The notes under the pieces: generated by a model | Database searches by the model: none | Told to the model about the DNA's origin: nothing | The model's input: the letters and a program-made list of their open reading frames with translations, nothing else | Program-made: the position numbers and the translations under genes | Part shown: positions 31,671-43,613 of the stretch, piece after piece | How positions within the stretch are numbered: position 1 is the stretch's first letter | How the letters are laid out: each line of letters starts with the position of its first letter | NCBI RefSeq assembly: GCF_016545825.1 | Contig: NC_052614.1 | Span: 32,327,669-32,391,668 of the forward strand | Direction: 5' to 3' | DNA: 64,000 bases | Source of the DNA: Eucalyptus grandis | Lineage: Eukaryota; Streptophyta; Magnoliopsida; Myrtales; Myrtaceae

Positions 31671-33625
31671 GGAAAAAGTTGGACCACCATTGGGAAGGAA
31701 AGAGCTTACAAGGACAAATGAATCAACAACTGCAGTGGAGAAAAATCACACAATGTAAAGGCAAACCAGCAAGCCCAAGTGCCGCTCCCAACATCAATAA
31801 ACTATATCCGTGCTTTGGGGAAAAAATCCCAGTTGCTACAGAATAAGCACCAAAAATTCTGGTCATTAAAAGGCTTCAGAATTTTATAAAATAATAAAAT
31901 ACGGGCTAGTCATACAAGTGCAGAGAGAGAGAGAGATAAATGCATGCAGTTCGAACATGTTGGTCAATCTTACTTCATCTCTTTATCACACTGGTTTTCA
32001 GAATGTTCTTCCTAAACCATCTTGACTATGTAGTTCTTATCAGGAAAAGGAAAAAAAAGAAAAAAAGAACAATCGAAGATGTAGGGGCAAGTGACACAAT
32101 AGATGGAGTCATTTGGCACCTCGATGTTGACTCGTCACATCCTGGGATAATATAGATCACTTTTTGGGCTCATTATCAACTAAAAGGTCAACCCATTATC
32201 CTCACCGCCTCGCCCTGAATCTAGACCATCAACTGCAATTACAACCTGTCAAGGAAGGCCCTTATCAAAATTAAACCAGCCACCTCGCATCCAGCAATCA
32301 CTAAACGCTATCATAACGATGTTTTCATGATTTCAATTAACAAGTCAATGACAGGCCAACAGGCTTAGAGCAAGACATAGCCTGCATATCATGTCCTACG
32401 AGAGATGCCTTATTCAAATTAAAAAGTCTAAGCGACCCTCAGCATGTCCTGGCTGAATAATATTAGAAACAAAGAGAACTCATGAGACATAGTAAAACAA
32501 AAAAAGAAAACAAACCTCTTGTCTAAAGGAATTTATCAATTCTTGAATATTCTTGCATCGAGAATACCTTCACCGCCACATCCTGCAATTGGATTAAATA
32601 CGAGAGAAAGTTAAAATCCGACCAAAAAAAAAAAAAAATCATCATCGGGGAGATCACATAGGTCTATACCATAAGCATCGCAAACACACGGAAACAAATA
32701 TGACCAAATGATCTCGGAGGCAATAAAAATCTACACCGCATGACAATAATCAATTGAGACTGGATGCATTTGCCGTGCATCTCAGCAAAGTTATTGGGGA
32801 ATATACATATAAACATCAATATGGAAGAACAACAGATCTGGCTTTTCAAGGACTATCCATGATTTGCAACAATAGCACTCATTTTAGAGCCTTTTCGGAG
32901 TATGTCCTACTGGCATGATGAATAGCCAAACCCAAGATTAAAGAAAAACTACGGGTAAAAGCATACTACTAATGACATTTCGGGCATCGCCGAACTCCTA
33001 TAAAATCCCTTCCGTCACCCCGTCGTAGAGAGAAAGAGAGAAAAGAGAAAGCGAGGAATTACCTTGACAAGCCGGTGCCGGATCTGGAGCTAGAGGGGGG
33101 CGCGGTGGTTCGCCTGGTCCCGCGGTGGTTATTTGTCGAAGAGAGGGAGGGCAGACAGAGACGCGAGTAGAGAGAAAGAGTAAGGACGGACGAGTTGGGG
33201 CCGGAACCGGGAGCGAGGTGCGGCGCGGTGGTTCGCCGGCCGGAAAGAGGGAGGGCGAGAGAGAGGAAGGTCGCACGCCGGTCGGTCGAAAGAGGGTGGT
33301 CGCACGCCGGAAGGCGAGAGAGAGGGGAGGTCGCACGCCGGTCGGTTGCTCGCGGTCGTCTCGCCGGTATCCTCCTGGTTCGCCGGTTGCTCGCGGTGCT
33401 TCGGGCAATCGGAAAAAGCGAGGGCGAGAGAGAGAGGGAGTTCGGGGGGAGAGAGCGAGGGTAGAGAGAGAGGCGCAAAGAAAGAACCCGCGACTGTAAA
33501 CCCTACAGTACCGGAAATTTTCAAAATGAGCGCCTGAAATTGTGGGTCCCACGAGGACACGTGTCGCGCTGCGAGCGCCTTCTTGTTTGCCACGTTGATA
33601 CATAAGACGTACCCAATATTTTCTC
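31671..33625 (-). repeat. Large inverted repeat, right arm
   Basis: About 1955 bp are complementary to 25693-27638. They carry the same parts in mirror order: the exon start after ctgcag (near 31728), a GA microsatellite (about 31923-31936), the Raf-like exon (32516-32582), the donor-like leader end (about 33060), the CT-rich leader, and the G-box at 33558-33563. Homology ends near 33625. Differences from the left arm include small indels in the leader and a 2-base loss in the Raf-like exon. Confidence 0.93.
32516..32582 (-). pseudogene. Raf-like kinase exon, right arm
   Basis: This is the mirror copy of 26724-26792. The acceptor gcag is intact here (complement of 32583-32586), but two bases are missing after the codons for QEY, giving 67 nt and a shifted frame. 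The two arms are thus each disabled in a different way. Confidence 0.78.
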
Positions 33626-33986
33626 ATTTACTCTCCGTTTCTGCCCACAACTCTCTCTCCCCCTCCTCTCTCCACTTCTCTTTTCTTTCCTCTTGCGTCT
33701 GCCATGGCTCGAGCTCGAGTCGGCTCATGGCCGCTTCAGGTCAAGGAGGGACGGCAAGCCGCCGGATGGAGACTGCGTTGAGCTTCGTTTGCGGTGAGAT
33801 AGCTTGAGGCCGAGCTCGAAACTCGAGCGCTAACCAAAGCTCCGAGTTTGAGGTCGAGCAGTGTTGTCCATGGCTGGCTGCGAGTGTCGTCCATGGTGGA
33901 TGGGAAAAAACAATACCCAGGAACAGGCGTTCCGCCCCCGGACAGGCGGTGACAGCCATGTATGAGCGTCCGTGTGAGCCCCTTGA
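33626..33986. other. Junction stretch right of the inverted repeat
   Basis: CT-rich then GC-rich. Minus-strand frames (33736-34026) may include a diverged formin-like piece (FARFGGHMIKGL), but this is weak. Confidence 0.35.
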
Positions 33987-34385
33987 TCATATGCCCTCCG
34001 AACCGCGCAAAGTCCCCGCGAGGCATCGGCGTGAAGCCTCCCGCCTCCGCCGGTCCATGGTCCGACCCTTTCGGCGTCTCCGCCTTTGGATTGCGAAGAA
34101 GAACAGCGTGGCGACGACCAGCGAGCTAGCCACAGTGGCCGCCACTGCCTTGACGATCGTCTTGCTTGAGGAAGATGACGAGTCCGGCTGCGGCGGCGCT
34201 TGGAGCGAGTCTATTACGGAAGGAGGAGGAGAGTTGGTGACGGTGGTGGCGGTTGGAGAAAAGAGAAGTAGAGAGAGAAGAGGGAGAGAGAGGGTCGCGG
34301 GCAGGGGCAGAAGTCGTCGTGGGCAGCTGCTCGGACAAACGAGACAGCGACCTGGTCGTCGTTGGCATCGTCGGTGGCGGAACAA
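33987..34385 (-). pseudogene. Possible class I formin N-terminal fragment
   Basis: A 132-codon minus-strand frame has a leucine/proline-rich start, a proline-rich stretch (APPQPDSSSSSSK), then one membrane helix (AVAATVASSLVVATLFFFAI) followed at once by a basic stop-transfer run (QRRRRRKGR). This order (signal region, proline-rich outside, one helix, basic inside) is that of plant class I formins, which anchor actin nucleation to the membrane. The FH2 domain is absent. The call rests on layout, so another single-pass protein is possible. Confidence 0.45.
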
Positions 34386-34940
34386 CAGCAGCGTCGTCGA
34401 TGGTGGAACAGAATCAGCGACGCTGGTGACGGAACGGCAAGAACGTCGAGGAGGCGGATCTGACTACAAGAGGGAAGGCGGTGACAAGTTGCAAAGTCAC
34501 GTCCGCAGTGGCGAGCAAGGGTGCCGCGGCGCTCGGGGCAGCAGCGGCGGGGGCGTGCCGGGAAAACAACGGCGTCAGGAGCGGCTCGTCGAGGCGGTGG
34601 GGAGCAGCGGCGTCGGGAGTGGGGATACTCGGTCGAAGATGACCGAAGAAGACTTCCTCCCTCGCTTTCTTTTCTTCTTTCCCACCCCTCTCCCTCTCTC
34701 TCCTTTTCTTGTCTTTTCCCTTGCGTGTGTCAGACTAACAAGGGAAATTTTCTCGAAAAAAGAGAAGTAAGAGAGAAGAGGGAAAGAGAGGTGTGGGCAG
34801 AAACGGAGGGGAGGAGAGAGGGTAAAGGGGAGAGAGAGGGAGTCTTAACGGAGAAGTTAAGACTGACAGGTAGGCCCAAATTTGCCACGCGTCGACTTTT
34901 GTATGGTGATGCACTTCGCCTCGTACACCTACTCCCATGG
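34386..34940. other. GC-rich to CT-rich stretch upstream of TNL1
   Basis: No protein-like frame stands out. The 273-codon plus frame (33949-34770) is composition-driven. The 3' half has GA and CT runs and leads into the TNL1 promoter. Confidence 0.45.
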
Positions 34941-34947
34941 TATAAAA
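34941..34947 (+). promoter_or_regulatory. TATA box of TNL1
   Basis: TATAAAA lies 102 bases before the TNL1 ATG at 35043. A transcription start about 30 bases downstream would give a leader of about 70 bases. Confidence 0.6.
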
Positions 34948-35042
34948 CTGGGAGGTGGATCTTTGAAATAGAGAAGGAAGGGAGACGAAAACTGAGAGGA
35001 GGAGGCCACCCAACACGGAAACCATTTTCATTTTGAAAGTAG

Positions 35043-38000
35043 ATGGACATCCAGTATTCTGGGGATGAGAGTTACGATGTGTATGTGAGCTTCAGAGGAG
35101 ACGATGCTCTCGACGGCTTTGTGGATCATCTCTACGATAGGCTCTTACGAGAGGAGGTCCGCATGTTCAACGATTATGGGGGACGCCTCTTGGGAGAGGA
35201 GATTGAGCTGTCGCTTCTCGATGCGATCAGTCATTCCAAGATCGTCATTCCGATCCTGTCAAAGAACTATCCATCGAGCGCATGGTGCCTCCGAGAGCTG
35301 GATGAGATTGTACCCAGCCATTGGGGCCGGATCATCATGCCCGTCTTCTACCAAGTCACGCCCTCGGTCGTGAAAACAGATCCGACGGTTACGGCGAGGC
35401 TATCGCCGGGCATAGACGGAGAGGATTCTACCCACAGACCCTTGGGCAATGGGAGAGAGCTCTCAGCTATGTGGGATCCATCCCAGGGTTGGAGATTGAT
35501 AGGTGAGTGTAATTGAGTAAGTTCGATTGAGTAACCTAGCATCCAAATACCAAGGCAGCGCTTATTTCAATTTTGCTTAATCTAATTAGACTGATGCTGC
35601 AACGTGTATCGATATCTGATGTAGCTCCCTCTGATCTGGTACTGAATGTGATCCGCTTGTTAACATTCTCACTCCCAGCTTGCCACATTACTTAATGTTT
35701 CGGTTTTGTTGATAAATTTCATTGTTCTAGCTTTACACATATCTTATAACTCAGTTTTTCCACGTTCGATCACTGCATTAAATGGGAGGCAGCGGTTATG
35801 GTTGTGATTTTATATCGATATGGTCCAGAAAAATGTTCTTCCTCTTGAAATTGCATCCACAGGAAATCTACCTCTTGCAAGAATATGTCAGTGTAGAGTG
35901 ATATTGATTTGCTTAATTTCTGTGGATGCAGCAGGCAGCCTTTGCATCTCATCATACTGTGCTTTGTCTCTGTTGATTTAGTAAAAGCATGTACCACTAA
36001 TTGCATGGCCTGTTTGTCTAAAGCCGATTGCTGTATGCTAGTTTTTGAAAGGAGAGCGTGAACTTTTTCTTGCAAACTACTTCAGAGTTCAGATATTGTT
36101 GGACTTACATTAATCTTTGTGCGTGTACCTTGTGCACACGTGCACGCATGATACAGCTTGCCCGAAGATGCTTCGCTCATCAATGTTCTTGTCGCAAATG
36201 TGTTGAGGGCACTGAACAGAAACTTCGTTGGCATCGAGTATCATGGAGAAAGAGTTATGAAATTACTAAAAGTGGAATCTAGCGATGTTCATGTAGTTGG
36301 AATACATGGCATAGGGGGCACCGGGAAGACAACAATTGCAAGATTCATCTACAAAAGAATATTTGATCTCTTTGATGGCTGTAGCTTTCTGGAAAATGTT
36401 AGAGAACATACCAAAAACCAGGAGGTGTAGATAATTTGCAAGGTCAGTTGGTTTCTGACCTCCTAGGTGTAACGCATGGACAAATTCATTCTGTTGATGA
36501 TGGGATTAAGTCCATCAGAAGTAGACTCTTGCACAAGAAGGTTCTCATTGTTCTCGATGATATTGAACCAAGCTCCGGACTTACACCGATTTTAAGTATT
36601 CTTGATTCGTTAGGCTCTGGAAGTAGGATCGTAATTACCACCAGAGACGAACAGGCTTTAGATAAGTTTGAAGTGTCCCTGAAATATGAAGTCGGGGGAA
36701 TGCTAGAAGAGGAAGTCGATGAACTATTCCGCACTCATGCCTTCAGGGGGAGACCTGCTCCATTTGACTTAGCTACTCTGTCCAAAAATTTAGTATCGAC
36801 TATTGGCCGGCTTCCTTTGACTGTTGAGGTTGTTGGGTCATATTTATATTCTAAAAGCAAGGAGGTGTGGGAGCAGACATTAAATGAATTGAGAAAAGTA
36901 CCTGAGCCACAAGTTCAACAGAAATTGATGGTAATAATCAAAGCATTACCTGACAAGCAAAGACAGATATTTCTGGACATTGCTTGTTTCTTCATTGGAG
37001 AGGACAAAAGTGTTGCATACTACCTGTGGTCTGACCGTGATTCCACAAGCAGATTGGTATTAGAAGACCTCGTCAATTCGTCTATTGTTAAGATTGAGAA
37101 CGATAAGTTATGGATGCATGATCAACTTCGAGACCTAGGTAGGGATATTGTCATAGAGGAACATCTTAAACTTGGAAAGCGCAGTAGATTGTGGAGTCAC
37201 GAGCAAGCCCAAGTTGTGTTGGTGAATAAAAAAGTAAGATACAAGTTCATCACTGTTTTTACCTTACTTGTATGCCTTACGACTCATGTTCCTCCTTTCA
37301 TAGAAAGAAAACTAATTGGGGTGCATATTTTTAGCGGAAAAAATGATTTGAAATATATTTTTCTAAAAATGATCATTTATATTACTTGAAATAATTAGTT
37401 AACGAAAATTTTTCATTATTGATAACAATTTATGTCTACTTATTTTCGTGGATGATGAAAATATTTGTTGTTCATTCATTTTTGTAAGAGATGAAAGCCA
37501 TCATTTTTTAGAATTTTTTTCCAAGTCATTTTTTTTTTTTGAACAAGTTGATCCTTAATAAAATGGTTTCTTTAGTTTGAAGTCTCTAAGCATTTATCAT
37601 CTTCACATATTTTTGTGTGGAAATGCCAAGTCCCTTGGTAATCCAAATCCTGTATTCCACATGTAGGCAACGGAAAGTGTTCAAGGAGTTCTTCTCAAAT
37701 TTGGTAGTGGGTCACAATACAGTTTTGGACCAGCACATTTCGCGAGGACGTCAAACATAAGATTCCTTCGATTGGATCAGGCGAACCTCGAAGGAAATTT
37801 TGAGCGGCGTCTGTCAAGTTTAAGATGGCTCCATTGGCAAGGTTGTCCTCGGCATCTTCTTGCTGAAAAATTGGATTTGACGGAGTTGGTTGTTCTAGAT
37901 CTTTCCTGGAGCAAGGTCAGTGACAAATGGAACGGTTGGAATGAAATCAAGGTAGAGAAGTTCATTATTATTGATTTCATTTGTCAAATTGTAGCAGAAA

Positions 38001-39659
38001 AGTTGACTCTTTTGTTATTCTATTTTCTGACAGAAAGCCAAGAAATTGAGAGTTTTGAACCTCACTGGCTGTTATGATATGATAAGAACTCCAGACTTAT
38101 CTCATTACAAATGTTTAGAGAGATTGAATCTTGAAAGGTGCATTCGATTGGTTGAAATCGGTTCATCAATAAAAAGTCTGGAGAGCTTGGTTTTGCTGAA
38201 CTTGAGGTTTTGCACTGAACTCAATAAGTTGCCTGAAGAGCTGGGTTCCCTCAAATCCTTGGAAGAGATTCTTATAGATGGAACTGCTGTTCAAGAAATT
38301 CCTACCTCCATCAGTCCTATGCAAAATCTTAGAAGATTCAGTGCCTGCAACTGTCTTTCATTGATCCGGCTGCCCAATTCAATTAGTCATGTGAAATCTC
38401 TTAGAGTCTTCACACTAAATGGTACCAAAATAACTAAACTTCCCCTGTCTGCAGAGTTAGAAAAGCTACAGCACTTGTCAATAAATCATTGTAGGTCAAT
38501 ATTGAAGTTACCAACGTCCTTGGGGAGTTTAGCTTCATTGATCGAACTTGATTTATCAAGCACTGGAATTGTCGAATTACCTAATACTGTCAATAAGTTA
38601 TATCTTTTAAGAGTGCTCAAAATTGATTTTACTTTTGTACGAGAGCTGCCTTGTGCTATATGGAAGTTGAAGAGCCTTGAAGAGCTGCATGCTTCAAGAT
38701 GTCGGAGTTTAGCTGGGGAAATTCCTAGAGATATTGAGGAGCTTTCGAGATTGAGGGTCTTGAGGCTTGGATACTCTCGGATTCGTGGTCTACCAGATAG
38801 CATTTCTACACTTCCCAATCTGCAAACGCTTGATCTGCTTCATTGTGACAAGCTCCATAGAGTGCCCAAGCTTCCTTCCACTTTAATAAGCCTATCTGTC
38901 AGTTCTAAATTGATGTATACAATCCCAGACATCAGTAGGCTGGTTAAGTTGGCAGAGTTATTCTTGGCTGATGGATCCCAGGAACTGGTGTTACCTGACC
39001 AAAGTCAAATTGAGGCAAAAGGACACACTTATTTAAAGCTCGGGAGTTTGTCAGAGCTAAAGATATTGCAGCTATCTATGTTAAAGATCCAACTACTACC
39101 TGTTGGGTTGGATCGCCTTTCTAAGCTCACAAAGCTCTCCCTTTGCTGCATTCACTTGAAAAAGCTACCGCAGCTTCCTCTGGGTTTATTCACCCTCTCA
39201 CTTCGCCAGTACAAATCGCAGACGAGATTGCCAGATCTTTCGTATTTGGAGCTCCTGTCAGAATTTGAGCTTTTCGACTGTGCTGTAACAGAAGTTGCAG
39301 GCCTCAGGGAGTTCAAATCCTTGCGAATTTTCAGAATATCTCACTGCAACCTGCAACAGCTGGATGAGCTGGAGAACTTGATATTTTTAGCATCATTGAA
39401 TGTTTCGTATTGTCAAAGCCTTGAGAGACTTCCCAATCTATCAAAACTGAAGAAGCTGAAAGATATTAAAATTAAGGGCTGTCCGAAGATTCAGGATATT
39501 AAAAGCGTGGAACACCTGCATTCCTTCAAGAAGCCAAGGGGTGCCATAATTGAGGCAGAAAGCTCATCTGAGGTAACCAACACTATTATTTTCCCTCTGG
39601 ACCACATAGATGGAGGTTGGCACTTGATTAGCACGTGTCATGTTTGGAATTTTTACTAA
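35043..39659 (+). pseudogene. TNL1: TIR-NB-ARC-LRR immune receptor gene, two frame breaks
   Basis: Exons are 35043-35501 (TIR), 36157-37233 (NB-ARC), 37667-37951 (linker and first LRR) and 38034-39572 or to the stop at 39657-39659 (LRR). Together they are about 1120 codons. The TIR has YDVYVSFRGDD and the WCLREL glutamate of the NADase site. The NB-ARC has the P-loop GIGGTGKTT, KVLIVLDDI, GSRIVITTRD, GRLPLTVEVVGS, FLDIACFF and an intact MHD (LWMHDQL). About 18 LRR units follow. Such receptors sense pathogen effectors in the cytoplasm and signal by NAD+ cleavage. The frame breaks after VTPSVV (about 35373) and after HTKNQ (about 36422, one base short). All exon borders are in phase otherwise. 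It is either a young pseudogene or affected by assembly errors. Confidence 0.9.
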
Positions 39660-41068
39660 GATGAATGAATTTCTTAATAATGAAAAAAGTGCATGACATG
39701 ATGAATTACGAGGAACGGGACATTTTCTCCCATTAACACATGCAGAATAATTTTTCAAATGAAATTTGAGTCATCAAGACTTTGTATTTCTTTCATCTTT
39801 TTTAGTTGAAAGATGGATCCAAATTTGTACGGACTCCACTTCTTTGAAAGAGCATTTTACTTTTTCTTGTATTTTTCTGCGATATACAACCAAAGAACTT
39901 CTATTTATGCCAGTTAGTTTAATCATGCTTTTGGGAGGTGTTGTTATGTATTCAATCCAGAGCATTGAACGTTGTATTGGTATCTTAAATCTTTAATGTG
40001 TTGCAGAAAAGCGCTGGCTTCTGTACTAGTATCTTAAAATTTTTATGGGGTGCTTCCGTAATATTCAAGATCTTAATCCAAAGTACTTTTGATAAATTGG
40101 GATGAGTAGCTCATAGAAGGTATTCCATTCTTCAAACTTTTCTCTTTTAATTCAGACTTGTTTGATGAGCTACTCTTCCAAGGATATAGTCTGATCGATA
40201 CCGTCAATGAAATCTCAAAACTCATTTGGTCTTTTTTCACGTTCAGTCAATTTGAATCTAAGCATCAGTCTTTATAACCGTTTGACACATGGTAGAAGTC
40301 TTATTTGATGCACTGAATACATGCTTACACAGGTTTTGTCACAGGTGGAGTTTAGCAAACTAGCTAATACCAGACATTCTTCCATTCAGGGTGTCAAATG
40401 CAAGGATAAAGGTATGCTGTACATTGAGATTGTCAAATCTGAGTTGCCCTGTAAGATTTAAGTATGATTTCAACCTTGCAATGTAGAACGCTAAAAGAGG
40501 TCATGGCTAGAAAGCTGCCAGACCATAAGGATAGGCAGTCAAAGGATTATTTCAAGCTATGCCATGCTGTTGGAACTGATTAGACCTTAGACTAATTTTT
40601 TGGGCTAAATAGAAAATTTTACTCCTTATTTAATGCTCCTCTTCCTCCTAAAGCACAAGCAAAATCTTCCGATTCTGTCAAGTCAATAACTGAAACTATG
40701 GGCGCTTCTTCTAACTTGCAAAATTCTCCCTCTGTTGCAGGTTCATCCGCCACGTGGCATAGAGTGAAGGTAAACTACAGATGTCTTGCTTTCTATCTCA
40801 CTCCATCAATGAATAATTCTGTATTTCTTTCAGGCTGTTGCTTCCAAATTCAGCTGTCAGATGATTTCCAGAACCAAGCCAACACACTCTTTTCCACATT
40901 AATCAAACTTAAGTGTTGAGCCAGATAAGAGGGACAGAAACTACTGGCATCTCGCTATCAACAGAGTAAGAAGATGTGCCACTTGACAGAGCATCGACTA
41001 TCCCTTCTTTGGCAACGATTGGTTCTGCTGTGCCTCCTCCTCCTGCTCAACCGTAGTCATCATCAGCA
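39660..41068. other. Downstream of TNL1, no firm gene
   Basis: The start is TNL1 trailer DNA. At about 40640-40770 a plus-strand open stretch (SDSVKSITETMGASSN) may belong to the coiled-coil gene that follows. Otherwise nothing is recognised. Confidence 0.4.
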
Positions 41069-41839
41069 ATGGACAAAGATAAAGCCCCTATAATTGTCGA
41101 GGCAGATTTACGTGGTGGCGGAGAGGAATCTCTTTTCTCAAAGATCGAGTCTCTGTTGAGTGATGACTCAGGAGAGCAAAATACTGGGACAGAGATGTCA
41201 CAAGCAAGTCATTTTGATCTTCAAGCATACCAGAATGCATCGCAAGAGTTGGAAATTACAATGAGTCAGGGACTCCAGGCAATCGTGTTTAATCCCAAGC
41301 TACTTGGTCAATTGCAAGAATTACTGAACTTCTTAGTCGAACAAAATGCACCAGAGGTCTCTACTATTGGATATCAATGTGTCTATCTCAAATTGCAGAA
41401 CTTTATTCAGACTCAGGTGACTCCCTCTCTTCCCAATAAAAGATCCTCATTGAATGTGAGGGGTTAGAATGGGAGCTCAAAATGGAAAAGTTTCTTTTGG
41501 CGTCTGACAAGGATGAAGTTCGTTTGATCAAGAAACAATGTGAAGAGAAAGCTAAGAGTGTGGCTGACAATGAGCGAGTTATAACCCAACTTCAAGCAGA
41601 GATTGAGGCACGCAAGCAGACAGTTGAGAATGCAAAGTCAGAAATATCATATCTGTCGGCAATGAGATTGGAGAAAGTTAAAGAACTGAAGAATTAAATA
41701 CGAGCAGTTCCTCAGTATGAAGAGAGAGAATCCAAGCATGGAAAAGAAGAGAAATCAAGCTTTGGAAATGATTGACAAAATCAATGTAGAGTGGAATGAA
41801 TTGTGTGCGGATATTAAAGGCCGATTAGCCTCTAAATAG
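41069..41839 (+). pseudogene. Coiled-coil protein of unknown family, frame-broken
   Basis: Three frames join in order. 41069-41467 is acidic (EESLFSKIESLLSDDSGE) with a helical part (LLGQLQELLNFLVEQ). About 41464-41697 is a charged heptad-rich coil (KKQCEEKAKSVADNERV, then QLQAEIEARKQ). About 41700-41839 is again coil (MEKKRNQALEMIDKI) and ends WNELCADIKGRLASK with a stop. Frame changes near 41460 and 41695 break it. The layout resembles the C-terminal part of some plant-mobile-domain proteins carried by transposons, but this is a weak memory-based guess. No catalytic motif is seen. Confidence 0.5.
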
Positions 41840-42539
41840 GCTGGCACTTTTCACTTTCTTTTATTTGAATCTTCTTGTATTTGAAAACTTTTCCATTCTG
41901 GCAAAAAAATACAGGTTTGGAGTTTCATTTGTAGTTATTTATCATTGCGGAAAGCGTGAAACAAGGTCTATTGAAACAAAGAGAACGCTCACCTTGCAAA
42001 CTCAGCATGTCACTTGGCTTGGTCTGCAATCTCCGAAGGCTCCCTGTAACTAGTCTTGCCAGAGGAAAGATTGCTGGTCTCAGGAGGCAGCAAGCCATGC
42101 AGAGTCCTCTATGCAGCACCGGGCTTCTTGCTTTTCTTTGCCATGGTCCTCTTTGGTAGAGAAGGCGGTCTCTGCGATGATATCGGTGAAATTAGCATAA
42201 CGTAGATATTCCATACGTGCTCTCTCCACTGCGAATTTCAGCAAAATCCAGATGTACCCATGCACGCAAAGACGTGGTTTTGTCTATGATGCCTTGTTCT
42301 CCGGGGGAAACCTTAGCCACCATCCAAGTATATCAAGAGAAATTCATAACCCTGTCGATAGAGTTGGCAACAGGGTGTCCAAGATATGAACAATTTTAGG
42401 CTCCAAAGCACCATAATTTAAGATACCGGAAAGACCGCATGGCAGGAATTTTGACATAGCATCTAGGTTAGGACCTTGTTTTAAGTAGGTGGTATCCCTT
42501 TAGTACGCCTAGCACTACGTAATTTATATCATGGGTTAT
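41840..42539. other. Stretch between coiled-coil ORF and block D
   Basis: Minus-strand frames of about 60 codons (41925-42119 and 42080-42265) overlap the same stretch and have no recognisable motif. Confidence 0.4.
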
Positions 42540-43080
42540 ATTCATGTTGGTGTGACGATCAATCCAAGTGATTACTCGAGTTGCAAAATTCTAGGTCTTG
42601 TGGGATTCAAAATTGGAAAATTTTGGCGTTGGTAGAACTTTAAGGTTGCTGATATTATTTTATCTTGTTAAAAATTAAACTAATCTTCCCGTGTAGGCTA
42701 TTGAGTATTGATAATTAACTTTGTAATTTAACGGTGACTAAAAGCAATAAGCATGTGATGGGTCATTTCCTACCTTTGGACCTCGAGCTCTATCCAATGT
42801 ATCATTTGACCACATCCTCCAACAAGAATCTACCTTTATTTTCCACAAAAATAAACTAATTAGAGTATGATAATTAAAGGAGAATCATACTTGAATATTT
42901 GGCTTTCAATATTTTCTTTTGGACACACTTGAATTTTTATTTTTGGTCAATTTGTACTTGAATTCACCTCCTCATTTTTTGCCATTTCTCCCCCTTTTTC
43001 GTTAATTTTTTTTCTCAATTCCTTTCCTCAATTTTCTTCACTTTAGCTTTTTTTTTTTAATCGCACGACGATTATATATT
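42540..43080. repeat. Block D: partial copy of the flanking repeat
   Basis: It matches block A near 9430-9530 and 10344-10680, with landmarks 'ataattaactttgtaatt', 'agcaataagcatgtg', 'aacaagaatctacc' and 'ttttgccatttctcc'. It lacks the TRIM, so it is another empty site. It lies just upstream of TNL2. Confidence 0.65.
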
Positions 43081-43613
43081 CAGAATAGTTAACTTTCAAG
43101 AGATATATTTCTACATCACATATAGCATTTGGTCAAAGTTTGAAATAATTATTAAATAAGAAATATTTTCATTATCAATATAATTTATGTTTAAATATTT
43201 TTCATTTATATATTTTATAAATGTTACATTCTCAAAATGGTTTATTTTTCATGAAATAAATTATGCTTTGTCAAAATTTATAATTAACACTTAACAAAGA
43301 TTGAGTCGGATAGGAGTAAAACCACGATAGATATGTGGAAATGACAAATGATTTCACACACCCAACAACCGTTCGTTACTTTGCTTTTATCCGCTGGTCA
43401 TTGGATCTAGGTTTAGGCACGTCGGACCGCTCAAATCAGGAACCACTCAGACCGAACCGGATCTGGTCAAGGCCCAGGAATCAGTTGACTGTAGAAATTC
43501 CGCACGGACGGAGCACCTGCTTCCCATTAATCAACCAGGGCAGAGCGTGGCATTGTCAAGAGTCTGTCCGAGGAAATTTTCCGAGCATTCGTGAGTCTCC
43601 TTTGCAGCTGCAG

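Noticed and set aside
33949..34770. 273-codon plus-strand frame
   Set aside because: GC-rich composition, no domain, and the opposite strand carries the formin-like layout.
43335..43613. Upstream extension of the TNL2 frame
   Set aside because: Open by chance; the TIR starts soon after 43680, and the ATG at 43614 gives the usual short serine-rich lead.
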